Assembly: GCA_028023455.1 (NCBI GenBank)
Contig: JAQFVV010000014.1
Location: 559,336-623,335 of the forward strand
DNA length: 64,000 bases
Origin: Epiperipatus broadwayi
Taxonomy: Eukaryota > Onychophora > Udeonychophora > Euonychophora > Peripatidae
Direction: 5' to 3'
Each line of letters opens with the position of its first letter. The stretch's first letter is position 1. Below the pieces are notes generated by a model that worked only from the letters and a program-made list of their open reading frames with translations, had not been told where the DNA came from and did no database searches. Of this stretch, positions 35,580-47,160 are shown one piece after another. Position numbers and translations under genes: made by a program.

Positions 35580-37576
35580 ATTTATCTACGATTTTTGTTA
35601 AGTTATTTTATTCGGATAGATTCGAGCCGTTGCGTGTACGAATAGTTGGAGGGTGGTTTCGTATAAATATGATATCTACGATTGATGTACTAGTGGTTGC
35701 CTAGATTGAAGAGCCCTACAGTAATCACTTGCGGTGCACCAACAGAATACCGGGCGGCTTGTACTTTGACAAGGCTTAATGCCCCCAAGTAGATCCGGGA
35801 CACTACAACCAGCCAGGATCATTTTGAAACCCGGTGATCCAAGAGATAACCTGGGAAAGAATTGCTTTCTTCCCCATATGGTAGTATGGCGAGACGCTAA
35901 CTTCGGCGAATGAGTGGTATTGCCACAGTCATCGAGGACGAGTGCTTGAAGTGAATTTGAAAAGGAATTACACAAAACCGGATAATCAATTCGTCTATTT
36001 CTACGCAACAGGCTGATATAACTATTCCAATAAAACATGGCGGAATCAAACTGACTGCGAAAGCAATAATTAATTAAGTTGACTCTGAAACCCCTAAACC
36101 CCCAGGTTGTTCAGGCGGTAGCGATTACAACAAATTATACACTGAAAACCATTTCTCATTTCATGTATGGAACTAAGATAATAACTTAAAACCCTTTACA
36201 TATTTAAGATTGAATTATCGGTTACAATAGTATGACAAAACAAAAAAACATAATAAAGTGATTTAATATCTGCCAACTCAATAATGAAATAATCTTTAAT
36301 TTAATAACGAACTTCCTTTTAAAATAACCATAATCAATATTATAAACTAGCTTTACACAGAGTTGGGAAATATTTCTATTGGCATCGTTTGTTTATAGCC
36401 TAAGTAATAAAGGGAAAAAAATATAAATGTCTTCATTTGAATTATTATTAGTAGATACAATATTTATAAACTATTTTCTAAAGACTAGAGCAGAGGAAAA
36501 GGAGAAAAGAAAATTTACTGACAGGTTTGAAACAGTAGCATTATAAACGAAAAAAAAACTTACATGTGAGTTTTTTTTTGATTGACAGATTAACTTATAA
36601 CATTAAGCTCGGGAGGAAGTTAAAAGTTCATGTAACACAGTTACCCTTCTTTCTTCATCCGGCTTGGCTTCTCACGACGGTATTTCTGACGAACGTAGGC
36701 GCGCATTTGAAATTTACTTGGAAGGCATAGTCAATTTGGAGATTGGAAGCTGGAAATCGTGAAGCACATAAAACATGATCAGTCAGCGGCACGAAGATTC
36801 AAATTGGCGGGACAGAGATCAGCTCCTGGCACTTAGCCCATCGACATTATGGTTCACTGGTGGACTTCTTAACAAAAGTTGGAGAGATTTCTCTAGCAAC
36901 TGCTTTGCTGTTTTTGAGACGATCTACTCTCAGCCACGTCAAAAGTTAGAAAACGTTTTTTTTTTAAGATGGCCACGGTTGACCTTTCTGTCTGGTTTTT
37001 GTTTTAGGCTCCGCCTACTTTTCTCCAGCCTCCAGCAATCCAGCTTGACCATACAATATCAATTATCCATTTCCATTGTTCCGTTTTCAGCTATCTCTAA
37101 CTTTAATACGCAATTTTAAATTGACACAGTAATTACAAATATAAATTCCTTATCTAATTTCGAATACACCTTAATTACTCTATACATTTGTACAACACAG
37201 ATTTTAATTAAAAACACTGATCAAAGGAATGTGACTTTTGATCAGCATTTTTAAACGACTTTGTATAATTCTAAAAGGCTAAAATTTAAGCAAATACACC
37301 CGCAATGAAACTTTTAAATTAAGCTGCTATAAATTCACAAACCACGCACACACGAATATTATTTCATGATTTGTGACATTTATGCACGGAATCTTTACAT
37401 ATTTATTTACAAAACATAAAATATATATAGCTCAATTTTTGTGACTTGAAATGGAAAAATCCCATTGCGGGCGAATAGTAGTTCGAATTACCGTACTTCA
37501 ACACATGAAACTAAGATCGGTTCTTCGATCTGTCTGTTTCACTATTTAAAAAAAATGAAATGACTGTGATACCGGA
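35580..37576 (+). promoter_or_regulatory. CpG-rich island, possible promoter and 5' UTR region
   Basis: CpG is rare in the flanking DNA but frequent here, above all at 35580-36060 and 36640-36860. Promoter-type words are present: ATTGGCGGGA near 36803 (E2F-like), AAGATGGCC near 36968 and ATGGCGG near 36038 (YY1-like). No clear TATA box could be tied to a start. The island ends at a possible first coding exon. Two open frames inside (minus 36038-35676, plus 36775-37119) show no known domain. A young transposon with unmethylated CpG is the main alternative. Confidence 0.35.
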
Positions 37577-37669
37577 ATGGAACCAGCTAAGGCCACCTCC
37601 AGAACATCAGACCAGTCTTCCAATGGGGACATTGCGGGAATTGGCACTAAGAATTGTGACTCTTCTACT
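37577..37669 (+). CDS. Candidate first coding exon of a host gene (31 codons)
   Basis: An ATG at 37577 with G at -3 and G at +4 opens a frame of exactly 31 codons that ends at a good splice donor (ACT|GTAAGC at 37670). The peptide starts MEPAKATSRTSDQSSNGDIA and is hydrophilic and rich in Ser, Thr and Asp, as many disordered protein N-termini are. Codon and base use differ from the AT-rich flanks: the 93 bp are close to half GC. The CpG-rich island just upstream fits a promoter. I do not recognise the protein, and no second exon could be linked with confidence. The phase after the donor is 0. Chance occurrence within an unknown repeat remains possible. Confidence 0.35.
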
Positions 37670-39196
37670 GTAAGCTATTGAATTGAACAATTTTAAAATT
37701 TTAAAGTAATTAAGAACTTTTGTCAAGATTTGACAAGTTTAATAAACAAGCTAAATCTAATTTTTGTAAAATGAACTATAATCTGACTTTTCCAAATCAA
37801 TTATTGTTTTTTTTTTTTTTTTTCATTTAAGTTTGCCAAAAATCATTTCCATTTTTTTAATATTTTTATTATTTATTATAGAAATTATTAAATGCATTAA
37901 ATTTAAGTTGGGCATAGACGCTTGCATCGATTCGTTCACGTTTAATTATGTTTTTGTTTTCATGTTTGATTAGGATATATAGACATTCGGTAAATAATGA
38001 TATCTTATGTTGAATATTTAAATGTATTTATTCGGATGTCCATTTAGTTATTGGTGTCAATGCGGCATCTTATGATGAATGCCATTGGGTTTCTTGGGAA
38101 TTTTCTCTGCAATTACATCAATGACTTTATATTTTGATCATTTATGTTTATTTTGAGATGTTTTTGAGCGTGTAATCTGTGTAGTTGATCTATGCTCAAC
38201 ATTAAAAAACAAACTTTTATAAATCCATCTGTGCGAATTTATATAAATGTTAAACTTAAGTCGGGTGTGAATGGCTTTATATATTTGTAAAGTTATATTA
38301 ATTAATTAGGGGAGGGTAATCTTAGGTTATTTGTTTCATAGTTAAATCAGATCAATGGATTGGATATATTGCAGGATCGTATCATATGCCGCACACCCCC
38401 TTTTTGCCTATGGAATGGGATCGTAAGTTGGCAAAAAGGACCGCAGTCCTTCCTATGGAATTTTTTTATTGTTCTTTTTGCCGATAGATGTAGCATTCCT
38501 ATTTGGTTGGGAGTCAATGTCGTCTATTAACTATGCTGTTTAGATGTACATTCCTGATGGTATGTCATTTTGTGCTGTCATTTTCGATCTACATTAAATA
38601 CATCAATATATCAGATAGATTGGCATTGGTTTTGACTGCAGACTTTTGGCCTAAGAATAAATAAGGGATAGAATATTTTCTTTTCAAATGCAAATCTATG
38701 TAGTTTATTCATACTCGACAATCTTAAAATAAATATAAAATTCATCTGTGTGGATGATTTAAAATCTAAAAATAATAATTTAAATTAAAAGAATATTAAA
38801 ATCTAAAATAATAAATGTTATTCCTCAAATTTTAAAATGATTATATATGTGCATAAATAAATGTTGTTTGTGTGTTAATTCCTGGCAGTGGCTTTTATTT
38901 TTTATATTTAAGATATAAATTAAAGTTATTTATTATTATCTCTGCGTCTCCATTGAACTAGTGACTTGGGCTAACGGTCTAAATATAAAATGAAGTCGGA
39001 TCTTAACAGCGCGTATCTGCCTACTCTATAAATTTTCTAGGTTCAAATGCTTAGATGGCGCCCTTTTAGTGCAGATATAATAGGACTGGCTTATTCCACT
39101 TCATTTCGGACCATTATAATATATATTTAATTATTCTGGTGTGGAGTTTAAATAAAGTTTTCTTTTCCATAAGCGTGTCAGAATTGACTGGTAACG
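37670..39196. other. Non-coding DNA (first intron if the 37.6-kb exon is real)
   Basis: No further exon recognised. Near 38375-38500 there is a GC-richer patch with repeated CTTTTTGCC and CCTATGGAAT words. Confidence 0.4.
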
Positions 39197-39294
39197 TATG
39201 TGTATTTGAAGTAAAATACCAAGAAGTTAGTTTCATATTTTGCTATTTTAGTGCTAGTATTATAATGTATCTTTTTATAAGCTTATCAGAAGTG
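39197..39294 (+). repeat. Relative of the 33.9-kb LTR-end-like fragment
   Basis: It shares TATGTG.ATTTGAAGTAAAA, CCAAGAA, TTAGTTTCATATTTT and TAAGC.TATCAGAA in the same order with 33886-33977. A further TAAGCGTGTCAGAATTGAC occurs just upstream at about 39171, so the end motif is itself repeated. No primer-site-like sequence is present here. Confidence 0.5.
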
Positions 39295-40365
39295 ACTGAG
39301 AGCTAGCATATGTTGGAATAAAATACCACAATGTTTATTTTAATATTATTTATTCTCATGTAGACTATTCAATAATTGATGTGGGAATTATCCAAAACAT
39401 TTATATGCATGTAAATTAGAAAACCAAATGTTTATTTAATTATCTTGTAATAAATGTTTTATTGATTTAAAAGCTTTGTTCAGAGTTTTTCTTTGGCATG
39501 CATTCGTGCTCTATGTTTCCACACATGCGCACACACTTACATATCCAATATGATATGGTTGCACTATTCCATAATTTAATGATGAAGATGTTCAGATCTG
39601 ATGATGTTGTTTCTCTTGACCCAAACACTATATGAAATGTTTGATTATTTAATGATTTTCTGAAAATTTTATTACTCAGTTATTATTTAGATGACGAATT
39701 GAAATCAAAATGCACCCTATTTTTTCATTATCTAACTACTACCATTTTTATTAGAATAATGCTTAATTTATGTCATTACTCTTATGATAGTAATTAGTAG
39801 TTGTTATAAAGTATAGATTTAAAATTAAACCATATAATAAATTAATTTCCTCAGATATTCCGTTATTATTTTAGATTAGACATCAATTTAGTTATTTATT
39901 TTAAATTACTGTATAATAAAGGTTAAGTAGGGTTATATTTTATTTTGTATTTAGTTCTAACTTACCATACAGTAGAGTTAATTAGTATTACATCTTTATT
40001 TTATTAATTTAATTCTATCACACAGTAGAGGTTGTTCAATGCATTTGGATGATGGGAGGAGATGAGGTTAGACTGCAACTTGTAAATTTAAATGGTTGAA
40101 CTCTACCAATTTCAATTATTTATTTATTTAAAACTTAATAAATGTTTTATTACTATTAAATCATAATGTTTCCTCCCATATTTAATATGCATTTTACACC
40201 TTATAGATCTCTGTAGCCCCCACTGAGCTAAGCTATGGTAGGACAGCATTATAAGAGTCTCAATAATTTAAAGCAAGATCGGACTAGTAATTTATTCTAT
40301 TACCAATAGAATTGGCAGCCAGGTATTTAATATTTAATGATAGGAAAGGTGGGAGAGGGAGGGTT

Positions 40366-40368
<3 letters not shown>
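39295..40368. other. AT-rich non-coding DNA
   Basis: No gene recognised. Confidence 0.5.

Positions 40369-40369
<1 letters not shown>

Positions 40370-40441
<72 letters not shown>
40370..40441. repeat. (AT)n microsatellite
   Basis: About 72 bp of uninterrupted AT. Confidence 0.95.
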
Positions 40442-40444
<3 letters not shown>

Positions 40445-40690
40445 CTAATAATCATAAATATAACAGATAAAAATGTAGCTGATTTGACCTAAAACTATTA
40501 AATATATACTTTTTCATTCTAGAAAATCTATGTTAAATAATAACATTTCTATACAAAATGATTATAAAGATAATAGTAACAGTAATTGAAATAAGAAATG
40601 AATCAAATTTTCATATCTTAAATTTTATAATACATCAATGAAAAACAAAAATTATATTGATAAGCATATAAATATTGAATATTTTAAATA

Positions 40691-42485
40691 CAGGCACTTT
40701 TCATACATCTGGAGCCTAATTGTAAATATAGGGGATTTGAACTCACACTTTCAAGCACCTTTAAACTATCCACACTATCTCATATCACTGATACACATGA
40801 TCACACACATGTAGAATAGCTCAATAATCACCAATATATATATTTCATGCTGAACCAGCACTCATCAGTTGGTCCAGATTATCATCTCTCAACATATATA
40901 TAATCAGTGCTCAGTTTGTATTAAGATAGCAAATTTTCATAGGCTTCAATCTACTCCAACCTCCAACTCTTCAGCCATCCATATCATCGAAAATCTGATG
41001 ATGGAAAGCCCAAATTCCATGCTGATGCCAATATTGTTCTCATGCCCATATTGACCTCAAGTCACTCTGACCCCTCATGTACAGCACTTTATCCATTTAA
41101 AAACATAGAAGAGGGATGATCAGGATGCAGGGTTAATGTATAATATTTCAAATACAGGCACTCTTTGTATACCTGAAGCCTTAGGGGATTTGAAATCAGA
41201 CTTTCAAGCACCTTTTAACTATCTAAATTATCTCATATCACTGATACACATGATCACAGACATGTAAAAAAGATCAATAATCACCAGTATACATATTTTG
41301 TGCTAAACCAGCAGTCATCAGTTGGTCCAGATTATCATCTCTCACACCCATATATAATTAGTGCTCAGTTTATATTAAGATAGCAAATCTTCATACTTCA
41401 ATAGACAGGCTTTAATCTACTCCAACTCTTCAGCCATCCTTACCATTGAAAATCTGATGATGGATAGCCCAAATTTCATGCTGATGCCAATATTGTTATC
41501 ATACCCATGTTGACCTCAAATTACTCTGACCCTTCAATATTACACATTAAGCCTACATCCTGTCCATCCCTCTTCTATATATTTAAATGGTTATGGTCCT
41601 GTATATGATGAATCAGAGTGACTTGAGGTTAACATGGGCATGACAACAATACTGGAATTTTGAGGTCAACATGGGCATGGCAACAATATTGGCATCAGCA
41701 TGGGGTTTGGGCTCTCCATCATCAGATTTTCAATGGTATGGATGGCTGAAGAGTTGTAGTAGATTGAAGCCTGCCCATTGAAGTATGACAATTTGCTATC
41801 CTTACATAAAGTGAGCACTGATTATATATATATATATGTGTGTGTGTGAGAGAGATGATAATTTGGACCAACTGATAAGTACTAGTTCAGCATGAAATAT
41901 GTATATTGATGGTTATTGATTTTTTTACATAGGTGTGATCACGTGTATCAATGATATGAGATAGTATGGATAGTTGAACGGTGCTTGAAAGTCTGAGTTC
42001 AAATCCCCTATATTTACAATTAGGCTCCAGGTACTTGAATATCTGTATTTCAAATATTACACATTAAGTCTGCATCCTGTCCATACCTCTTCTATGTAGT
42101 TAAATGGATATGGTCCTGTACATGAGGTGTCAGAGCTTACTTGAGGTCAGCATGGGCATGACAACAATATTGGCATCAGCATGCGATTTGGGCTTTCCAT
42201 CATTAGATTTTTGATAGTATAGATGGCTGAAGAGTTGGAGGTTGGGGTAGACTGAAGCCTGTCCATTGAAGTACGAAATTTACTATCTTAATATAAACTG
42301 AGCACTGATTTGTGAGAGATGATAATCTGGACCAACTGATGAGTGCTGGTTCAGCACAAAATACATATATTAGTGCTTATTGATTTTTTCTACATATGTG
42401 TGATCATGTGTATCAGTAATATGAGATAGTGTGGATAGTTGAAAGGTGCTTGAAAGTCTCAGTTTAAATCTCCTATATTTATATA
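40691..42485. repeat. Large imperfect palindrome of four ~0.45-kb repeat units
   Basis: Units 1 (40691-41154) and 2 (41155-41532, shortened) lie in one direction; units 3 (about 41533-42055) and 4 (about 42056-42485) lie in the other, so the arms meet near 41533. Anchors are CATCAGTTGGTCCAGATTAT (about 40865 and 41318), with its complement near 41858 and 42321. The plus-strand units hold a tRNA-like pair, a TGGATAGTTGAA-type A box and GAGTTCAAATCCCC as a B box (near 41968 and 41995), which suggests a tRNA-related SINE. Identity between units looks to be about 80-90%. Confidence 0.85.
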
Positions 42486-42493
42486 AATATTGA

Positions 42494-42880
42494 ATGTCGA
42501 ATAGTAAAAGTCTGATTAAATTAATAGGTAATTATAAATTAAGAGACAATATAAAATATAAAAAAAGAATTATATTTAAAGTTAACTGTGATCTTTGCAA
42601 TATGATTTACTCTGTTCATGCTGAGAAATATTTAGAGGTAAGATCCAAAGAATATAACAATACAATTATTGCAATTAATAGATGAGATGATAAATTTGCT
42701 TTACAGATTTATTTCTTAACATATGGACATAAAATAAATGTTTAAAAAATATTAAACCTTTAAATTACATTAAATATCCCAGCAGAAGACAAGTATGTGA
42801 AACATATAACTTTAAAAATGACTTAAATAATAGTATGAATATTTACAAAACTTCAATAAATTTAGTTAACAACTGGTCAA
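42494..42880 (+). pseudogene. Possible GIY-YIG domain remnant (Penelope-like element)
   Basis: A 63-codon frame has IIFKVNCDLCNMIYSVHAEK and YLEVRSKEYNN, which follows the course of the GIY-YIG nuclease at the end of Penelope-like proteins (family form VYKI.C..C...YIG.T.R....R..EH). The YIG has become YSV, so the active site is damaged. After a stop, FALQIYFLTYGHKI fits the family's H.....GH.I segment. A downstream RRQVCETYNF stretch may be the C-terminus. No RT part is recognisable upstream, where the palindrome lies. Confidence 0.45.
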
Positions 42881-43310
42881 TTAAAAATGAATGTAAAATT
42901 ATGTAAAATAACATATATATATAAAGTTGTACCATGTATTACTTATTCTGTTGTTATATTATATAGTGAATTTTTTGAAGTTATATTGGATCTCTATATG
43001 AAGGTTTTATTCTCTTTTGCTGAAGTTTTATTTTGTTATTGTTATTTTATTTCCATTATAGAACACTTGATAGTGTCCTATCTGCAATAATTGGTTAACT
43101 TTAAATAGATGATTAACATTTGAAAAGGGCATGGAACCTTGTGCCAAAAAAGGCTTTTTATGTATAATTATTATTAATATATATATGATTTTTATTCTTT
43201 ATTATAATTTATATCAACAGCATAATGGATTTCATTATTTTCCATTTTTGATATGTATGGAATATACTATAACTAGTTTATATTTAAATATTTATTTTTG
43301 TAACCTAGTA

Positions 43311-43520
43311 TACTTTCAGTGCATTAGCCTCTTACTCCTGCTTATCGACACTATAACAAATTCAACATTAAAAAAAAAATAAAAATTCCACTGTTTGTTT
43401 CTTTGGCTGCTATTGATTCTGATTTATTGTCCTCATTTGTGGATTAAACCATATTTCTTTGATTTTTATTTTTCTGACATTTCTTTCTACAAATGCATTA
43501 GTATTTCACAATCTTGGAAA
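43311..43520 (-). repeat. Inverted copy of 46922-47127
   Basis: Its reverse complement follows 46922-47127 closely over about 205 bp (for example TTGTAGAAAGAAATGTCAGA, and the AATTTGTTATAGTGT block). Because the other copy lies just after a Penelope-like ORF, this may be the 3' flank of a second such element on the minus strand. Confidence 0.75.
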
Positions 43521-43839
43521 AAAAATCTAATTTATTGCTCAAAATGAATATGTGATAAATCAGAGAATCATAATTTTTCAAATAAATAAACAATGGTTTT
43601 TTAAGTGTTATTTAACAGTAGATTTATTATAATGTCAATAAACTTGAGTATGGTGATAAAGTTATTGGAAGAATACTGAAGTATTCAAGTGCAAATTCTA
43701 TTTTACTGTCATTATATATACACACACATAGTTTTTGATTAAGAAAAAGTTTTACTCAATTTACCTGATGCCAAAATTTGTCAATCTATACATTAAAAAA
43801 AAAACAAAAACAAAACACACACACACAATAGATTAAGAA

Positions 43840-44525
43840 TAATATTGATAAAGAGATGTGATAGGATGAATTTATATCTCAAAAACTTTCTTCATTATTT
43901 TTGGGAAATATTTTATGCCTTAAAATGGGAAGCTAAAGGAATAAACATAAATGGAGAAGTTATTTAAATCGTGGATTTTATAGATGATATATGATTATTT
44001 TGCAAATAATGTTTCATTCGGGGAAAATTATCAGATTAAAACAACAAATATTGATAGAAGTTAACAATTCCAAATATTTTGGTAAAATTATTAGCACATG
44101 TGGAATTATAACAAATGAAATTATATAAACTTAATATTAAAGGAAATATACCTATATATTTAAAAAAAGATTTTATTAGTTTTTATACGTGAATCTAGAT
44201 TTAGATACTTATCAGAAGGGTAATACAGAAACTTCAGATCACACAAACAAAATATGGAGAGATGTATGTTGGAATTAACAAGAAGGGATTGAAATTTAAT
44301 TACCAGGCTGAGAGAACAAACAATTTAAGACGCTGAAAAATGGATAGTTGAAGTCATAAACTGGTTTCTGAAAGATTCCAAAAGTACTAGAAATAGGCCA
44401 CTTATGAGAAAAAGTAAATAAGAAAATTGTTTTGAGTGATGTGGAGAAGAAAAGCTAGAATTTGAAGAAAATTGTATAAACTTGAATGAAAGTCTTTCAT
44501 CCTTACGATGAATCTATAATAGGTA
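43840..44525 (+). mobile_element. RTE LINE fragment, old
   Basis: The sequence follows the RTE from just before the catalytic box to the 3' UTR: the LKWEAKGI/NGE block, GFYR near the FADD position with the catalytic residues lost, the SKYFGKIIS segment near 44070 (YKYLGQIIN in the family), MERCMLELTRRD near 44254-44290, and the 3' UTR near 44490. There are numerous stops and indels. Confidence 0.7.
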
Positions 44526-45879
44526 AAAAATGGCCCTGATTGCTAAATAAATTAATATCTATGCCTATTTTAAAATCAAATTAAATGAAAACATTTAGAT
44601 AAATATTTTGTAAATAACCAAGACTAATTGATGTATCTTATTTTTACTTTGGCTTTTAATCCGTTTTATTATTTTTATATTTAATAAAAAAAAAAAAAAA
44701 AGATTTCACTTGATACTATATATCGCAAATAGATACATTTTTTTTAAAGGTGATGAGAAGAAAGGTAGAATTGCTAGGAAAAAACATTTGTTAAATCATC
44801 AACTAAAGGAAAAAAAAAAGATTGAATTCATCAGTAAACATTATATTTATTTGATTATATAAAAATTAATTTACTGATTATATATATTTGCTTATACAAT
44901 ATATATTAAGAATACTAGATATTATTTAGATTTAGTACTTATTTAAAGACTTTGAACAGCATGTAAATTTTTTAAATGGGAGATGGTATAATAGTTATAT
45001 GCTTGTAAATTAAATTGACAAAATAGGATAGATAAATAAACAATGAAGAAATTTCAGAAGGTAGCTTGACCAAGATGAAATGATGATACTGATTCAACCG
45101 AAATAAATCTTGGGAATCATTTTCTGTATTCTGATTCATTCCTTGAAGTGGATGGTATTAAATAGAAGTTTTCAGACATACTTTGTATATATTTAATATC
45201 ATACATGGATAAAAAATGAATTAAAATAATACTAAACTTTTTGCAGTTTATAAATATACATCTATATTGACCTTTAATTAAGTTTATAATTTATAGTTGA
45301 AATAATAATATAACAATCTTAATATAGTTAATAATCATTAATAAAATTAATATGTTTATCTAAAAAAACATTAACCTTTCACTGGGAAAATACTGTAATA
45401 AAAGTATAGCTGAATTTCGAAAATTTATTTTTGATATATGAGGCCAGTATATTGATAATATTTTTGTAAACTATTTTTTAACAAATTTATTTTCAACATA
45501 ACTAAAAAAAAAATTTATTTAAGGAAATTTAAGTTTGTTTTCATCACTTTCTTTTCTTAATTGCTATTTGGAAAAAGAAAAAAATGAAAGTCAAGAATTA
45601 TTTAAGTACATGAGCAGATTATAGCAAAAGTTATAGAGAAACTAAAAACACTTATTAATCAATCATATAAAAATTTAATCCAACTTAATCAAAAAGTATA
45701 GAACTCCTGTACAAGGTTTGTGATGATGGCATTTTAGTATTAATTATATGTTAATCTATTTCCATAATCTAATATTAAATATTTAATGTCTTTAAGAAAT
45801 GTTAAAATTTTATTTAAACTTTCCAAATATATTCAACCTATAGTAATAGCACACAAATACTATTTCATAACCATTTAAA
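44526..45879. other. AT-rich non-coding DNA
   Basis: No gene recognised. Confidence 0.5.
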
Positions 45880-46830
45880 TTTGGCTTTTCTATGTCAATT
45901 ATACATTTGTTATATGGCCACATGGTGAAGCACTACTATAAACACGTGGACATACATCAACACCACATCTTTTTCAATTACATTCACAATAGTATCAAAG
46001 GAAAAAACAAATTGGTATTCTTAGATATTCTTGTGATAAGATTCCCTCATGACAAAATCAAAACTAAGATTTATAGAAAACTTACACAGGAAAATTCTTA
46101 GCATTTACATTCAATCACACTATAAACACAAAATATGGTCTGAATATTATCACTATGAAACAGAGGTAGGTTGTTTATAAACAAGTGATTTGGAAAAAGA
46201 AAAGACCTACATAGAACAAACTCTCACGAAGGACAGTTATTCATCAGCTGTCATCAAGAAAACTTTAAATAAACAAAAGAAACAGCATAGTATATCCATA
46301 CCTATCAGGGATACCAAACATACTAAAGAAAATCTACAATAAAAATCTTAAATAGACAACAAAAAAAAATCAAAGGAAAAAAATAATTATTGTTATTAAA
46401 AGAGAATCTATACATACCATGAACAGAAGACCAATTAAAGAAAATCTGCGATGAGTATAATGTCAGAACAGTTTTCCAAAGCCATACTACACTATAAGGA
46501 ATTCTAACATCTATAAAACCTAAACTTAAAATGTTGAAAAATAAAAAACTGTATGTAATACCATGTTAATGTGAAAGAATGTATATTTGTGAAATCAATT
46601 GTACCATTGAAAAACAATCAAAAAGCATAAATTGATGATTATAAAAGAGAAAACACATGTATGAAATAGCAGACCATGTACGTACCAATAAATATATGAT
46701 TTGGAAAATAAAAAAATATTGGATAGATAGGAAAAGTACAAAAGAAGACAATTTAAAGATAGCAAACTATCATATAAATCAACTCTATATGATAATACAT
46801 AATCTCTGGAAAGCACTAATAAACTTTATT
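45880..46830 (+). pseudogene. Penelope-like element: RT end and GIY-YIG endonuclease (broken)
   Basis: Penelope-like elements join a telomerase-related RT to a GIY-YIG nuclease. The open frame 45892-46101 has IHNSIKGKNKLVFLDILVIR and KIKTKIYRKLT, matching the RT-thumb block of the family (HPSI.F....E....LPFLDVL..R, then YRKPTHT). About 440 bp later comes LYVIPC, RMYICEI (the YIGET position, changed to YICEI), TIEKQSK and, in frame with 46657-46935, YEIADHVRTNKYMI and then IDRKSTKEDNLKIA, which match the nuclease's C-terminal part (SAIA.H....H.IDW, then I.R). Stops separate the parts. The catalytic core of the RT is absent. Confidence 0.65.
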
Positions 46831-46921
46831 CTTAAAAAAAAAGTATGGAAATCAGGACTCATATTTTTTTCTTTCCAAACCACTTCAACAATATCTGTAT
46901 TGAATCCATGTCCACATGCCT

Positions 46922-47127
46922 TTTCAAGATTGTGAAATGCAAATGCATTTGTAGAAAGAAATGTCAGATAAATAAAAATCGAAGCCCAAATGAGGACATG
47001 ATAAATCACAGTCAATAGCATTCAAATAAACAAACCAGTAGGACTTTTAATGTTTTTTTGATGTTGGATTTGTTATAGTGTTGATAAGTATGCATATGAT
47101 GCTAATGCATTGAAAGTGTACTAACTT
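46922..47127 (+). repeat. Sequence after the Penelope-like ORF, repeated inverted at 43311-43520
   Basis: See the partner at 43311-43520. The two copies are about 3.4 kb apart and enclose an RTE fragment. Similarity may extend to about 47160. Confidence 0.75.
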
Positions 47128-47160
47128 ACAAAAATTAATAATTACTGTTATTATTTTATG

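Noticed and set aside
35676-36038. 120-codon minus-strand ORF as a host gene
   Set aside because: No recognisable domain, and no splice or start context; the open frame is easily explained by the local GC rise.
36775-37119. 114-codon plus-strand ORF as a host gene
   Set aside because: No domain recognised; the frame is interrupted by a poly(T) tract and may be 5' UTR or repeat sequence.
43131-43382. 83-codon hydrophobic ORF as a membrane protein
   Set aside because: Composition is that of AT-rich DNA, and part of it lies in the inverted repeat shared with 46.9 kb.
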